NCBI RefSeq assembly: GCF_018598585.1
Contig: NZ_JAHESD010000001.1
Coordinates: 124,001-188,000, forward strand
Direction: 5' to 3'
Length of the DNA stretch: 64,000 nucleotides
Origin: Chryseosolibacter indicum
GTDB lineage: Bacteria; Bacteroidota; Bacteroidia; Cytophagales; Cyclobacteriaceae
Below are positions 1-9,344 of the stretch, one piece after another. The position numbers and the translations under genes are program-made. Numbering within the stretch: position 1 is the first letter of the stretch; each line of letters begins with the position of its first letter. The notes beneath the pieces were generated by a model that saw only the letters and a program-made list of their open reading frames with translations, was not told the origin of the DNA and ran no database searches.

Positions 1-2
1 AC

Positions 3-110
3 AACGATCATCAGCAACTTACCAAGTGGTCTGAAGAGATAAAAAGAATAACAGAAGAAATCGATACTAAAACGTTAAGGTGGCTTGAGCTGGCAGAAAT
101 AATTGATTAA
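3..110 (+). CDS. ABC-F ATP-binding protein, C-terminal end only
   Basis: The first 35 codons of the window, in frame 3, end at a TAA. The peptide is helical and charged and ends in the pattern DxKTxRWLELAEIID. That pattern is typical of the extreme C-terminus of Uup/ABC-F type ATPases, soluble duplicated ABC proteins that act on ribosomes. The nucleotide-binding domains lie outside the window, so the call rests on this tail alone. A strong hairpin terminator follows about 20 bp after the stop, which agrees with this being a genuine gene end. Moderate confidence. Confidence 0.6.
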   Translation, partial: NDHQQLTKWSEEIKRITEEIDTKTLRWLELAEIID

Positions 111-132
111 GCTCAGCTAAATTAATACATGA

Positions 133-181
133 AAATGTGGTTCAATCCTTTTCGAGCAGTTGGACCACATTTCGCTTTTTC
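133..181 (+). terminator. Intrinsic terminator after the ABC-F gene
   Basis: A 13-bp stem (133-145 pairing with 160-172, one G-U pair) encloses a 14-nt loop and is followed by a T-rich run (176-180). It lies just downstream of the ABC-F stop codon and is oriented to end that transcript. Confidence 0.7.
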
Positions 182-478
182 TTTATCCTTGGTCCCCCTA
201 ATATTTCCCACATATTCTTATCTAGAGACGAATTCTCATTTATATAAGAAATTTCCCAATTTCAGCTATTTTTTCCAAATTTAGGACTAATTCTTTCTTT
301 GGCTGGGTTGAACATTTGTCTAGTTACTCAGTAAAATAATTTTATTTTAACTTAAAAACGTCAATTAAAGGACCATTTGACGCTTTTTTTTGGGAAGAAC
401 TAGACTACAATCTTAATGATTTGTAACCATTTTCTGATTTGGATGGCTTCTTGAACTATACCGGCCAAACAAGCAGAA
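182..478. other. Gene-free leader upstream of the T9SS cargo gene
   Basis: AT-rich stretch of about 300 bp between the terminator and the start at 479. I see no open reading frame worth calling, no RNA gene and no clear repeat. It presumably carries the promoter of the secreted protein gene, but no convincing -33/-7 pair can be picked out. Confidence 0.4.
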
Positions 479-1819
479 ATGAAAAGTTCTAACATCATCC
501 GCTCCTTTGCCATCATTGCAAGTCTGATTTCCGCTACTTTTTCCTATGGTCAGAATTATACTTCATCAAACAACGGATTATGGACAGCAACATCAAACTG
601 GTCGGGTGGTTCAATTCCTGCAACCTCGGGCCAAAGTTGGGGTACAATTAATATAAACCATAACCTGACTCTAAACGCTGACTATTCCTTTTCCGGGGCT
701 ACACTTAACATTGCCTTAGGAAAACAATTGGTGGTGAACGGAGACTTCTCGATTTCAGGAGGTGCAACAGTAAATGTTTATGGAACTTTAGCAATCACTG
801 CTGATGCAATACTTAATGCTAATTTCCGTATCTACCCCGGAGGCTCAGTTAAAATCCATGGAAATACTACAGTAGTAAATTCAACATATCTTACAATCGG
901 TACTAGCGTAGCACCTCCTCCGTATGCTGATTTCGTAGTAATGGGAGGTTTGAGATCTCAATCAAGCGGTGATGTTACTGTAAATCAAAATGCAAGGGTA
1001 GCAATTTTTGGAAGCGTAACAGATGACGGAACAGGGGGCACATTGTTCACAGTAAACAATGGAGGGCAAGTATACATTGACGATGGAATTTCCTTTACTG
1101 GTGGTGGAAATAAAATTATTAACAACAATACGACAAATCCTTATGGACTTTATCTTAACGGGCCTATTACCAATAATACAGCAAATGGTTCAACTACAAC
1201 CAACAACAGAGGAAGTAAGGCTACAATGGAAAGCACTAACATACCTTTTACAAATTGGGTAAATTCCATGTCCGTATTACCTGTATCATTACTCTTCTTT
1301 CAACAGGCGAATAATATCACTGAATCAGTAATGCTAAGATGGGCAACAGCGATAGAAAAGAATTTCAATTATTTTGTTATTGAAAGATCTACAGATGGAA
1401 AGAAATTTGAAGAGATAGCTACTGTTAAGGGAACAGGTAATAGCAAGATAAGAATAGATTACAACTTCGAGGATAATACCCCCATAATTGGAAAGTCGTA
1501 CTACCGTCTTAAATCAATTGACTTTGATGGTTCTTTTGAATACTTTAACATAGTAGCGGTTAATTTTGAAGGAAGCAGAGATGTAACCGTATCACCTAAT
1601 CCAAGTAATGGATCGTCAATTAACCTTGTATCAAACTTTAAAGCTTCTTCAGAAGTAAAGGTTCAAATCCTTAATAATGTAGGAACAGTGCTGCACGAAG
1701 AAATAATAAATGATTTTAATAACAGAATCAATATCCAGAACGAACTAAAGCCAGGAACCTATTTAGTACGTGTTGCTACTAATGGGTTTGCAAAAGTAAT
1801 AAGAGTAGTTGTCGATTAG
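479..1819 (+). CDS. Secreted protein with type IX secretion C-terminal sorting domain
   Basis: 446 residues. The N-terminus is a classical signal peptide (Lys/Arg start, hydrophobic core to about residue 22, likely cut before QNYTSS). Residues about 25-265 are rich in Gly, Asn, Thr and Val in a repetitive beta-strand pattern, as in beta-helical surface proteins. Residues about 270-365 resemble the Fn3-like segment that often precedes the tail in these proteins (LRWATAIEKNFNYFVIERS, then YYRLKSIDFDG). The last ~80 residues match the type A T9SS sorting domain: the VSPNPSNG motif, alternating strands, and a KPGTYLVRV-like end. It should cross the outer membrane by the T9SS and be anchored or released at the surface. 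The N-terminal domain is not recognised, so no substrate or ligand is proposed. Flanked by non-coding DNA, so probably monocistronic. Confidence 0.85.
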   Translation: MKSSNIIRSFAIIASLISATFSYGQNYTSSNNGLWTATSNWSGGSIPATSGQSWGTININHNLTLNADYSFSGATLNIALGKQLVVNGDFSISGGATVNVYGTLAITADAILNANFRIYPGGSVKIHGNTTVVNSTYLTIGTSVAPPPYADFVVMGGLRSQSSGDVTVNQNARVAIFGSVTDDGTGGTLFTVNNGGQVYIDDGISFTGGGNKIINNNTTNPYGLYLNGPITNNTANGSTTTNNRGSKATMESTNIPFTNWVNSMSVLPVSLLFFQQANNITESVMLRWATAIEKNFNYFVIERSTDGKKFEEIATVKGTGNSKIRIDYNFEDNTPIIGKSYYRLKSIDFDGSFEYFNIVAVNFEGSRDVTVSPNPSNGSSINLVSNFKASSEVKVQILNNVGTVLHEEIINDFNNRINIQNELKPGTYLVRVATNGFAKVIRVVVD

Positions 1820-2043
1820 TAACCTTAATGGTGTATTGTTGCCTATCCGATCTTAATTCTTCCTGGTTTGAACTATTACTTATTATAGTTTAACTATACA
1901 CTTTAAAACGCAGGTATCATTTTATTATTGCTGTGTGCCTTTTTTCTTTGATTTTTGAAGGCAATTTCCTATATTAATAAAGCCTGTCTTATTCGTCAGT
2001 GTCAGACATCAAAGCTAAACGATACGTTTTTAAGGGCAATGAA

Positions 2044-2087
2044 GGAGTGCCGAGAGAGTGCACAAAGAGTGCAGGAAGAGTGTAGCA
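2044..2087 (+). repeat. Four phased 11-bp degenerate repeats
   Basis: Units at 2044-2054, 2055-2065, 2066-2076 and 2077-2087 follow one another with exact 11-bp spacing. Each starts with a variant of (a/g)gagtg(c/t). The last three share agagtg followed by a variable half. The 13-mer aatgaaggagtgc that leads into the array also occurs in the long intergenic region at 15.5 kb. Confidence 0.6.
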
Positions 2088-2782
2088 AACCTGGAAGAAC
2101 CCTTTACCTCGTCCCGAACTTGCCTATAGGAAAGCCTAATCGAAATTAGATTACTATAGAAAGACAACTCCTTTACAGGAATTTAAAATTCATCATTCGT
2201 CCGTATGTAACCCTTTAATTAATTACAATCTTTTTTGTTAAAGATATACTCCGGTCTTAAGAGTATAAATTCCTTTCGGTAATGGGTTATTAAGGACTAA
2301 TTTCTCGATCGTCAATCGTTATCTCCGTAGCGGCAGCTATATTACTACCTGCAAGGTCCATACGCCTCTGTTCCGCTGTCACTAACCATAAATATCTCAT
2401 ATCCCAGATATGGAGCTTGTTTCGCTAAAAATAGCGACCCTAGGTGGTATTGTAGTCGTTCAGGCTGTTGGTCCTGTATCTGTAGTTAAGCTGTAACTTT
2501 TCCCGCCAGGTAAAGGTAGGTCTAATAAGTACCTGTGGTAAGCAAAACAGCTTCCACGATACGTGCATAGTAAAATGATCAGGTAATCAGATACTTAATA
2601 TAAACTGAAGACTATATAACCGTCTCTCTTATAAAGAAATTCGGGTGCCCGTTATGCATTTTTACTTACGTACTCGTGCATATTCAAAGTAAGAAAGATA
2701 CAATAAGGTTATCCAAGTTATGTTTAAAGACATAGGCTGTGAGGTAGTTCATTTTTAAGTTTGAAGCATTGCATAGTCTAAA

Positions 2783-2821
2783 ATGAGAAAAACGATACTT
2801 TTGTGGTACGGTTTTTCTCAT
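2783..2821 (+). repeat. Perfect 11-bp inverted repeat flanking a -7-like box
   Basis: Arms atgagaaaaac (2783-2793) and gtttttctcat (2811-2821) are exact reverse complements, separated by 17 bp. The spacer contains TACTTTTG (2796-2803), a full match to the Bacteroidota -7 consensus. It lies 32 bp before the DUF4184 start, so it could be an operator overlapping that promoter or a hairpin in the leader. Confidence 0.55.
2796..2803 (+). promoter_or_regulatory. Putative -7 element of the DUF4184 gene
   Basis: TACTTTTG fits TANNTTTG, 50 bp upstream of the ATG at 2853. A TTG at 2769-2771 is a possible -33 element, but its spacing of 24 bp is a little long. Weak support without transcription data. 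Confidence 0.4.
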
Positions 2822-2852
2822 AAACAAAAGGAACCCTGGTAATAGACTAAGT

Positions 2853-3626
2853 ATGCCTTTTACTCCTGCTCATGCAGCAATTGTTCTTCCTTTCGTAAGG
2901 AAAAATGCTTCCTATTTGTCAGCTACAGCTTTAATTATCGGAAGTTTTGCTCCCGATTTTGAATACTTCTTTAACTTCACCATTAGGAAAGTTCACGGTC
3001 ATACAGTGGCTGGGTTATTATATTTCGATCTTCCTACAGTTATACTGCTTTCGTTTTTATTTCATGTTGTCGTGAAGAAGAACCTGCTAAACAACCTTCC
3101 TATATTTTTTCAGGAGCGTTTCCAGCCAATGCTTCACCATAATTTTATTGCGTATTTCAAAAGTAACTGGATGCTGTTTTCTGTATCTGCTATCATTGGC
3201 TCAGCATCACACATATTTTGGGATAGCTTTACTCATGCCAATGGCTTTTTTGTTCGGCATCTCCCCTGGATTTATGAAAATACGCGCATACCTTTTCGTG
3301 GTGTTAATTATACATTGTGGTATGCACTTCAAAATTTAAGTACGGTAGTCGGCCTACTTATCATTATCGTGTTCATAAGAAATATGCCTGTGTCCAAATC
3401 TTATTTAACAAAACCCGATTGGAGATATTGGTTTTGGACTGTAATAATTATAGCTATTGTAACTTCCGTACGTTTTGCAATAAAATCTTACAACGGCAAT
3501 CCTGTTATTGTTATAATCACACTCATATCAGCTTGCTGTATTGCCTTCGTTTTAATGGGCTTATTTTATAACAAGAGTCTTGATAAGGAAGATCATTCAG
3601 AATCGCAGATGAAAGAAAGATTTTAA
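2853..3626 (+). CDS. DUF4184 family membrane protein
   Basis: 257 residues. It opens with MPFTPAHAAIVLP and GSFAPDFEYFF, followed by HGHTVAGLLYFDLP and ASHIFWDSFTHANG. This set of conserved His and Asp residues is characteristic of the DUF4184 family. About six hydrophobic segments (around residues 55-72, 108-125, 150-178, 190-206, 214-236) place it in the inner membrane. The His/Asp motifs recall membrane-bound metal-dependent hydrolases, but no activity is established that I know of. It precedes the SMC-like operon by 200 bp on the same strand; I see no reason to join them functionally. The start fits the family because the MPFT N-terminus is conserved. Confidence 0.8.
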   Translation: MPFTPAHAAIVLPFVRKNASYLSATALIIGSFAPDFEYFFNFTIRKVHGHTVAGLLYFDLPTVILLSFLFHVVVKKNLLNNLPIFFQERFQPMLHHNFIAYFKSNWMLFSVSAIIGSASHIFWDSFTHANGFFVRHLPWIYENTRIPFRGVNYTLWYALQNLSTVVGLLIIIVFIRNMPVSKSYLTKPDWRYWFWTVIIIAIVTSVRFAIKSYNGNPVIVIITLISACCIAFVLMGLFYNKSLDKEDHSESQMKERF

Positions 3627-3827
3627 AAATATTCATAGCCTAGCATTTAGTAATTCCTTAATTGCCAGAGAGTAATAAAAACGAGGCGGGCAACGTGATA
3701 GTAATTAAATGAAGGCCAAACAAAAACATTTTATCGTACCCGTTTTTCTTCGTAAAATAGTGGGTTTATAGACCACTTACTTCGCAAAATTTGCTCGCAA
3801 CAGCGTTGTAGTAAACGTTTTATTTAG

Positions 3828-5051
3828 TTGAAGACTCCGTTAACCATAAAAGATCTTGTAAACCTTCTGTATCAGAACAGAACGGTCATCGAAATGCTTT
3901 TTGGAAATAAGGATTCAATCAATAAGTCGGAAATTCTTGCACGTGACGACATGACGGACGAGAAGCTCGAAAAGCTGGTATTGTATGAAATCATTCACGA
4001 GAACAATAACATAATTGGTCTTGACGATCGTATCACTACTTTCATCGAAGAGTTTCTTGAAATCGGGGAAGTTACTACAAGTTTCATTAATGATAATATT
4101 CAATCACTAAATGAAAATCTAAAGTATTATCGCATAGATAGCAATCCGAAATTCCTCAGGAATATTAAGAGGTCTTTGAAGAGAATCCATTCAACCACGT
4201 CACGTGAAGTGATGAAGTTGCATAAGAACATAGATGATACATATAAGAATCAGGATAATTACTTAATTAAGCTTGAGGAGCTAGACAAGTATAAGCGCAA
4301 AAGAGATGATATAATTAACCTGATCAAAGAGTCAGAACAAATTATTTCGGAAGCACAAGGATTTTTTAATACGATTGTAGACGCTGAATTAAATTCTATT
4401 GTACTTGACCTGCGTTATGTACTTGTTCGTAATCGTGATTATCTGAACGAGATTCAAGCACAGATAATAGATTACATTAACCGAATACAATATCAATCTG
4501 AGATCTATAAAAAGATTCAGCGATTGAAAGAGTTAAAAGACTATGAGGAGCTTAAGTACAAAACTAATTTTGTTGATGTAGTAGCAGGTACAAAGGCGCT
4601 GATGTTTCAAAAGCGTAATCCGTTGAAGTCTAAGTTGTCGCTTGATTTTCTGCATACAGACCAGGGTTATGCAATTACACAGAAAGTGGCAGCCAAGCTT
4701 CACTTGTTAAGGAATAACCATCGTAAACCCGCGGGCAAAATGGCGGCGGGGTTTGATGATAATAATAGAGAAGAGTCTGCTAGCTTAAACATTGCGGGGC
4801 TTGTTGATAAGTTCTTGCAAAGCGATATGGATCTTTTTCAGTTTGTTCTTAGCTATAAATTTCCTGAAAAGGTAGGAGAGCTTAGTCTCGAAAAAAGAAT
4901 ATCACTATTTGTCGGTATTTCCATCGACTATGACAGTAAACTTTTTATTAATGGGAGGATTGCAAAGATGGATTATGTAAACGAGAAGAATCAGAAACTG
5001 AAGCTAGGGTATGCCATTATAAAGCCAGCAAAAGGCACTAAGGTTAAGTAG
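3828..5051 (+). CDS. Kleisin-like subunit of an SMC complex (MksF/MukF/JetA-like)
   Basis: 407 residues, start TTG at 3828 directly after an in-frame TAG. The next in-frame ATG lies 22 codons later and would cut into the first helix. Residues 1-110 look like a helical winged-helix region (TIKDLVNLLYQNRTVIEMLF). Residues 110-240 are long amphipathic helices, and residues 260-400 form a second compact domain ending in beta strands (KLFINGRIAKMDYV). This order is that of MukF/MksF-type kleisins. Sequence similarity is too weak to be certain by eye; the call leans on position as first gene of a set with an MksE-like protein and an unmistakable SMC-type ATPase. In Wadjet/Mks systems the kleisin bridges the ATPase heads and binds the small subunit. 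Alternative: a JetA-type (DUF3375-like) protein. Confidence 0.6.
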   Translation: MKTPLTIKDLVNLLYQNRTVIEMLFGNKDSINKSEILARDDMTDEKLEKLVLYEIIHENNNIIGLDDRITTFIEEFLEIGEVTTSFINDNIQSLNENLKYYRIDSNPKFLRNIKRSLKRIHSTTSREVMKLHKNIDDTYKNQDNYLIKLEELDKYKRKRDDIINLIKESEQIISEAQGFFNTIVDAELNSIVLDLRYVLVRNRDYLNEIQAQIIDYINRIQYQSEIYKKIQRLKELKDYEELKYKTNFVDVVAGTKALMFQKRNPLKSKLSLDFLHTDQGYAITQKVAAKLHLLRNNHRKPAGKMAAGFDDNNREESASLNIAGLVDKFLQSDMDLFQFVLSYKFPEKVGELSLEKRISLFVGISIDYDSKLFINGRIAKMDYVNEKNQKLKLGYAIIKPAKGTKVK

Positions 5052-5096
5052 TAGATGAGTCTTTATTTGAATGTTGCGTAAGGTTTTAAGTTATAT

Positions 5097-5645
5097 ATGA
5101 ACGTTCCAAAGCAGACACCTGAAATATTCGCGATACTAAGCAGAGGTAATTTTATTTCGTCCAACGGAAGTAAGGGAAAGCTATTCGACGTAATTAGTTA
5201 TGAAGACAATTACAATATTCTTAAAGAGTTTTTTAGCCATACAGGCTATACACTTGAGCAGGGACATAACTATTTTTATTTCAGCCAACCCGAAGAAGCA
5301 AATCTCATTATGGAAAAGAAGCTTGAGCAGTTTGCTTATTACATAGATGTAATGGATTTCTTTTCATCAATGGATACAAAACCTACTGTAGGAACAAGAT
5401 ACCGTGTAACGCAGATTGCCGAGGAGTGTTTTTCGAACGAAAGGTTAAAGCAGAAACTATATGCTTTATCCAGAAGAGAGAAAATGGTTGATAAAGTGGC
5501 AGAGATCGCAGGTGATTTGGCACAGGCCGGTTTTTTTGAACAGGAAGATGAAGATACATACAAGGTTATGGACGCCATTCATTACCTGGAAGAGGTTATC
5601 TCACTAATAACTATTGAAGACGATGGAGAGCAGAAGAATCCTTAA
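5097..5645 (+). CDS. Small SMC-complex subunit (MksE/JetB-like)
   Basis: 182 residues with an acidic C-terminus. Residues 30-70 carry the pattern DYNILKEFFSHTGYTLEQG then NYFYFSQPEEA. This resembles the MksE/JetB (DUF4194-type) signature in which a helix and GY-L are followed by a short aromatic strand pair. Two winged-helix-like halves are plausible (residues 25-75 and 105-165). In known complexes this subunit binds the kleisin and DNA. The gene starts 46 bp after the kleisin-like gene and its 3' end overlaps the ATPase gene by 23 bp, so translation is probably coupled. Identification relies on size, order and this motif. Moderate confidence. Confidence 0.6.
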   Translation: MNVPKQTPEIFAILSRGNFISSNGSKGKLFDVISYEDNYNILKEFFSHTGYTLEQGHNYFYFSQPEEANLIMEKKLEQFAYYIDVMDFFSSMDTKPTVGTRYRVTQIAEECFSNERLKQKLYALSRREKMVDKVAEIAGDLAQAGFFEQEDEDTYKVMDAIHYLEEVISLITIEDDGEQKNP

Positions 5646-8600
5646 CAGGATTATTTTTATCAATATAGCCAATACTGACTATAGTAGTGTAGAAATAGCA
5701 GGTAACACGTGTTTTGTAGGCACAAACAACATGGGTAAAACCACGTTGCAACGCGCTATACTTTTCTTCTACAGCGCCAATACACGTGGGCTTGGAATTT
5801 CTTCTTCACAGAAGACATTTGAAGACTATTACTTTCAGTTTCCCAATTCTTATATCATTTATGAAATTGCTACAGAAGAAGGGTTGTTCCATGTAATGGT
5901 GTATAGAAATAACAAACTTTTTTACCGTTTTGTAGAGAGTGAGTTTGTACAGGATCATTACATTGTAGATAATGAAGCTCTGCTGCCCAAGGCTGTTGTA
6001 GCAAAGTTTAACGAGCACCGTATACACTATAGCGACCAGATTGAAACATTTGAACGTTATCGAAATATCATCTATGGTGCCGATCCCGATAAGAAATACA
6101 AGAAGTTTGCCCTGATGAAGGGGAACGCCAACTATCATAACATTCCCCTTGCAATTACTTCCATATTCTTAAGTTCTGAATCTGTAATAAAGGCTGAATT
6201 TGTTAAGGAGTGTATCGCTAACTCTATCAGTTCAAAACATACAACGATAGAACTAAAGACTATTGAGCGGCAATTAAGACAGTTCACAGAACGCTATCAC
6301 GATATCGAAACTTTTTTCAGAAAGGAAAATGCTCAGCGAAGTGACTTAATCAAAGATAATTTCTCCTCTATACAGCAACTTAAAGTTAAGCAGCGTGCCC
6401 TTGCTTCAGAGCTAGGTGGTGCTTTAAAATATGCAGCGCTACAGAAGGATACCATTGGCTTGCAAGTAGCGGAAAAGAAGGATCTGTTGGTCGAGCTGGA
6501 GTCTGAGTTCAGGGAAAGAGAGATAGCCCATCAGGAACAGAACAAGGAAACCAACCAGGAAATTGGCGCGCTCAAGTCAAAGCTCAAAGAGGCTGATAAG
6601 AAGTTAAAAGAGTATGAAGAAAAGGGAATTCACGATTTACTGCGTGAGGCGGAAGAAAAGGAAAAGCTTCAGGTTGAATTACAAGCCAGAGAAACAGAGT
6701 ACGCGACACTAACTGCTGGCTTTAGTGATGTAGAACAACAGTTCAAGACATTATTTAATGCACTTGAAAATGAACGGAAGGAGTTTGAACACGTGCTCAG
6801 CTCGCAAGGCTTGCAATTGGATAAGAAGTACCATGAGGATAAAAATGCATTGCGAGATGCTTATAGAAAAGAAGAAAGTGAATTGAAGGAGAGGCATGCA
6901 GTTGATGCTGATCGCATCCGGCAACTTAAGAATCAAAAGGAACTTGATAATAAAGATGCTGAGTTCAGGGAGAAAGAAATAAAACGGAAGAGGTACTTCG
7001 ATCAGGAGGTTACGATGTTAAAAGGCCATTTGGAGGAGATCTCAAGAAGGAAGTTTGAGCGTACGTCTGCATTGGCAGTTAGAAATAATAACATAGATTC
7101 ACTTCGAAAAGAAGGCGATCACATACGAGAAAAAAATCGCATTACTTCAGAGCAATATATTGAAAGGAACAAACAGGAGATTGCAGTACTCGAAGAGAAG
7201 ATTAAAACTATTGATGAAAAACTTTCAGTACATCAGCATGCATTGTTTGGTTATCTGCAAGATAATTATCCTAATTGGTTTGAAACCATAGGAAAGGTGG
7301 TTAACGAAGAGCTGCTTTTTAATAAAGAGTTAAATCCCAAGCTTATCAAAAAGGGTATAGAATCGTTGTACGGTATTCAGCTTGATCTCTCTCATGTTAA
7401 AGTGTATTCAAAGACACTCGAAGAATATGAACAAGAGAGGACGGGCTTACGCGAACAAATCGTGGCACTGAATCATGCCTTCCTTGAATTCAGAGAAGAG
7501 CAGACGAGGGAAGAGCAAAGCAAGTTGGCGTCTATAGGGAAAAAGACTGCACAACTGAAAAGCGAAATAACACAGCTTGAGTATGAGGCAGCCCAGGATG
7601 AGCAAAAAGAGAAGCAATATAATCTTGACCTTCACGAGTGGCAGCGAAAAGGAGAGGAGCAAAGAGAAAAAGATGCGGTACAAATTTACACTTATCGAGA
7701 TAACCTCGACAAAGAGATAAACGAGCTGAGACACCAGCTTTCTGAGCTTGAATCTATATTAAAAAAGGGTTTGTCTGATCTGCAGGAGTCGTTCAACGAA
7801 AAACTAGCAAAGCTTAATAAAACATTCGACAAGGAAATTGAAAAGATCCGCGACCAGAAGGAAGAGAAGTTAGGGGAGTTTGACGAGCGCAAGGCACAAC
7901 TTCAGAAGGAAAAGTCAGCGGTACTGAAAAAGAAGGGCATTGATGATACGCGTATTAAAAAACTGAAAAAGGATATCGATGAGATAAAAACAGCATTACG
8001 AAATCTCGATAAGCATGCAGAACTTCTCAACGACTACAGAAAAGATAAGCGTGAGCTGTTTGACCACATGGATGATTTCCGCAAGGAGAAAGAAAGGTTA
8101 GACGCACAGATCAAACAGTCGGATGCTTTATTTGCACAGGAGCGTGAGTTGTTTAGTAAGCGAAAGAAGCAAATGGAAGATGAAACACGTGCGCTTGCTG
8201 AATCACTCAAGAAGTACGTTGATGGATTGGAGCATTTTGAGAGGCACTTTCGTGACAGAACATTATATGATCGTTTGCGCCATATCATTGATCCAGCGCC
8301 TGCTGAGTATGCAGAGGCTGGTATAATAGGTCTATGTTCGCAGCTGTTGGCAAACGACACTGAATTTCACAATCAGTTTGAGAAGTTCAGAAACAATGTG
8401 AGTGAATTTGCTGGAAGATTCCGTCCTGATAACCACCTTAACTTTAAGATCAACCCCGGAGCGGGAGAAGGCGAGTATGAGCGGTTTGCTGCCTACCTCC
8501 AGGACTTCTACAATGAAAACAAAATTCAGATTTCAATAGCTGAAGTAGCTAAAAGCCACGGTATGCTCATCGACGCGATATCCAGCAAGATGAAGGCGTT

Positions 8601-9300
8601 GACTGAGCATAAGGGAAGGATTAATAAAATGATCAATAAAATGGAAGCCGATTTTAGTAAGGCTTCTTTTGAAGGGTCTAAGCTTATCGAATACATCAAA
8701 CTTAAATCTGAAGACAGTGAGAACAAAGTATTGCGTAAGCTTCAGAAGATCACTGAATTCAGGGAGCAGAATCCGTTCCTTTACGGTGAGGCAAACCTGT
8801 TCAATACGAATAACAAAGCCAAGAGTGAGATCGACAAGAAATCAGTTGAACTTTTGAATGACCTTCAGAAGACTATAAGCGAAGAGAAGAACGAAGAAAT
8901 CCGTGTACAGGATCTTTTTGAGTTGCGCTTCAGGATAAAAGAAGGCAAGAACGATACGGGCTGGATTGAGAAGATAGATAAAGTAGGTTCTACCGGTACT
9001 GACATGCTTGTAAAAGCAGTAATCTACATCACCTTACTCAATGTATTTATTAAAGAGTCTACTGAGAAAACAGCGAGAAACTTTAGTGTACATTGTATTA
9101 TTGATGAAGTAGGGCAGATATCAGCACCATATCTTAAGGAGCTTATAAACTTTGCTGAAGAAAGAAATATTTGTCTCATCAATGGACTTCCAAATGAAAG
9201 TAAGTTGGAAACACATTACAACTATACTTACAAGTTTAGGAAAGACGCTAACGGATTTGTGAAAGTAGTGCCATTGTTGACTATGAGTATTGAACCGTAA
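5623..9300 (+). CDS. SMC-like ATPase, MukB/MksB/JetC type (probably DUF3584-like)
   Basis: 1225 residues from ATG 5623, preferred over a TTG three codons earlier. Walker A is GTNNMGKTT at residues 33-41. A very long charged coiled coil runs from about 255 to 890, broken near 535-600 by a globular piece (LFGYLQDNYPNW ... ESLYGIQLDL) typical of the MukB/MksB hinge. The C-terminal head has a signature-like GSTGTDMLVKA (about 1122-1132) and Walker B hydrophobics ending IIDE (1159-1162). This layout is MukB/MksB/JetC and not canonical Smc or Rad50 (no CXXC hook). Length agrees with the DUF3584 ATPase family. It would form the ATP-driven loop-extruding core with the two upstream products. The start overlaps the upstream gene by 23 bp, so the operon is tight. 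Function in plasmid defence or chromosome organisation is inference. Confidence 0.8.
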   Translation: MESRRILNRIIFINIANTDYSSVEIAGNTCFVGTNNMGKTTLQRAILFFYSANTRGLGISSSQKTFEDYYFQFPNSYIIYEIATEEGLFHVMVYRNNKLFYRFVESEFVQDHYIVDNEALLPKAVVAKFNEHRIHYSDQIETFERYRNIIYGADPDKKYKKFALMKGNANYHNIPLAITSIFLSSESVIKAEFVKECIANSISSKHTTIELKTIERQLRQFTERYHDIETFFRKENAQRSDLIKDNFSSIQQLKVKQRALASELGGALKYAALQKDTIGLQVAEKKDLLVELESEFREREIAHQEQNKETNQEIGALKSKLKEADKKLKEYEEKGIHDLLREAEEKEKLQVELQARETEYATLTAGFSDVEQQFKTLFNALENERKEFEHVLSSQGLQLDKKYHEDKNALRDAYRKEESELKERHAVDADRIRQLKNQKELDNKDAEFREKEIKRKRYFDQEVTMLKGHLEEISRRKFERTSALAVRNNNIDSLRKEGDHIREKNRITSEQYIERNKQEIAVLEEKIKTIDEKLSVHQHALFGYLQDNYPNWFETIGKVVNEELLFNKELNPKLIKKGIESLYGIQLDLSHVKVYSKTLEEYEQERTGLREQIVALNHAFLEFREEQTREEQSKLASIGKKTAQLKSEITQLEYEAAQDEQKEKQYNLDLHEWQRKGEEQREKDAVQIYTYRDNLDKEINELRHQLSELESILKKGLSDLQESFNEKLAKLNKTFDKEIEKIRDQKEEKLGEFDERKAQLQKEKSAVLKKKGIDDTRIKKLKKDIDEIKTALRNLDKHAELLNDYRKDKRELFDHMDDFRKEKERLDAQIKQSDALFAQERELFSKRKKQMEDETRALAESLKKYVDGLEHFERHFRDRTLYDRLRHIIDPAPAEYAEAGIIGLCSQLLANDTEFHNQFEKFRNNVSEFAGRFRPDNHLNFKINPGAGEGEYERFAAYLQDFYNENKIQISIAEVAKSHGMLIDAISSKMKALTEHKGRINKMINKMEADFSKASFEGSKLIEYIKLKSEDSENKVLRKLQKITEFREQNPFLYGEANLFNTNNKAKSEIDKKSVELLNDLQKTISEEKNEEIRVQDLFELRFRIKEGKNDTGWIEKIDKVGSTGTDMLVKAVIYITLLNVFIKESTEKTARNFSVHCIIDEVGQISAPYLKELINFAEERNICLINGLPNESKLETHYNYTYKFRKDANGFVKVVPLLTMSIEP

Positions 9301-9344
9301 CATGCTGATGTTTTCTGGTTGTTATAGTCTATGTTTTTTAATTA

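Larger units (their letters stand above)
1820..2852. other. Long intergenic region, about 1 kb
   Basis: No credible gene. The only ORF over 60 codons (1955-2149, TTG start) has no family resemblance and contains an 11-bp tandem repeat (2044-2087), which explains its odd Glu/Cys/Arg composition. The region also holds a perfect 11-bp inverted repeat around a -7-like box (2783-2821). No tRNA-like cloverleaf or transposon end was seen. Confidence 0.5.

Noticed and set aside
1955-2149. 64-codon ORF with a TTG start
   Set aside because: Its sequence is largely the 11-bp repeat read as protein, with no family resemblance and no ribosome-binding context.
8034-8360. Minus-strand ORF of 108 codons inside the SMC-like gene
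   Set aside because: Shadow of a charged coiled-coil coding sequence; Ser/Leu-rich antisense composition.
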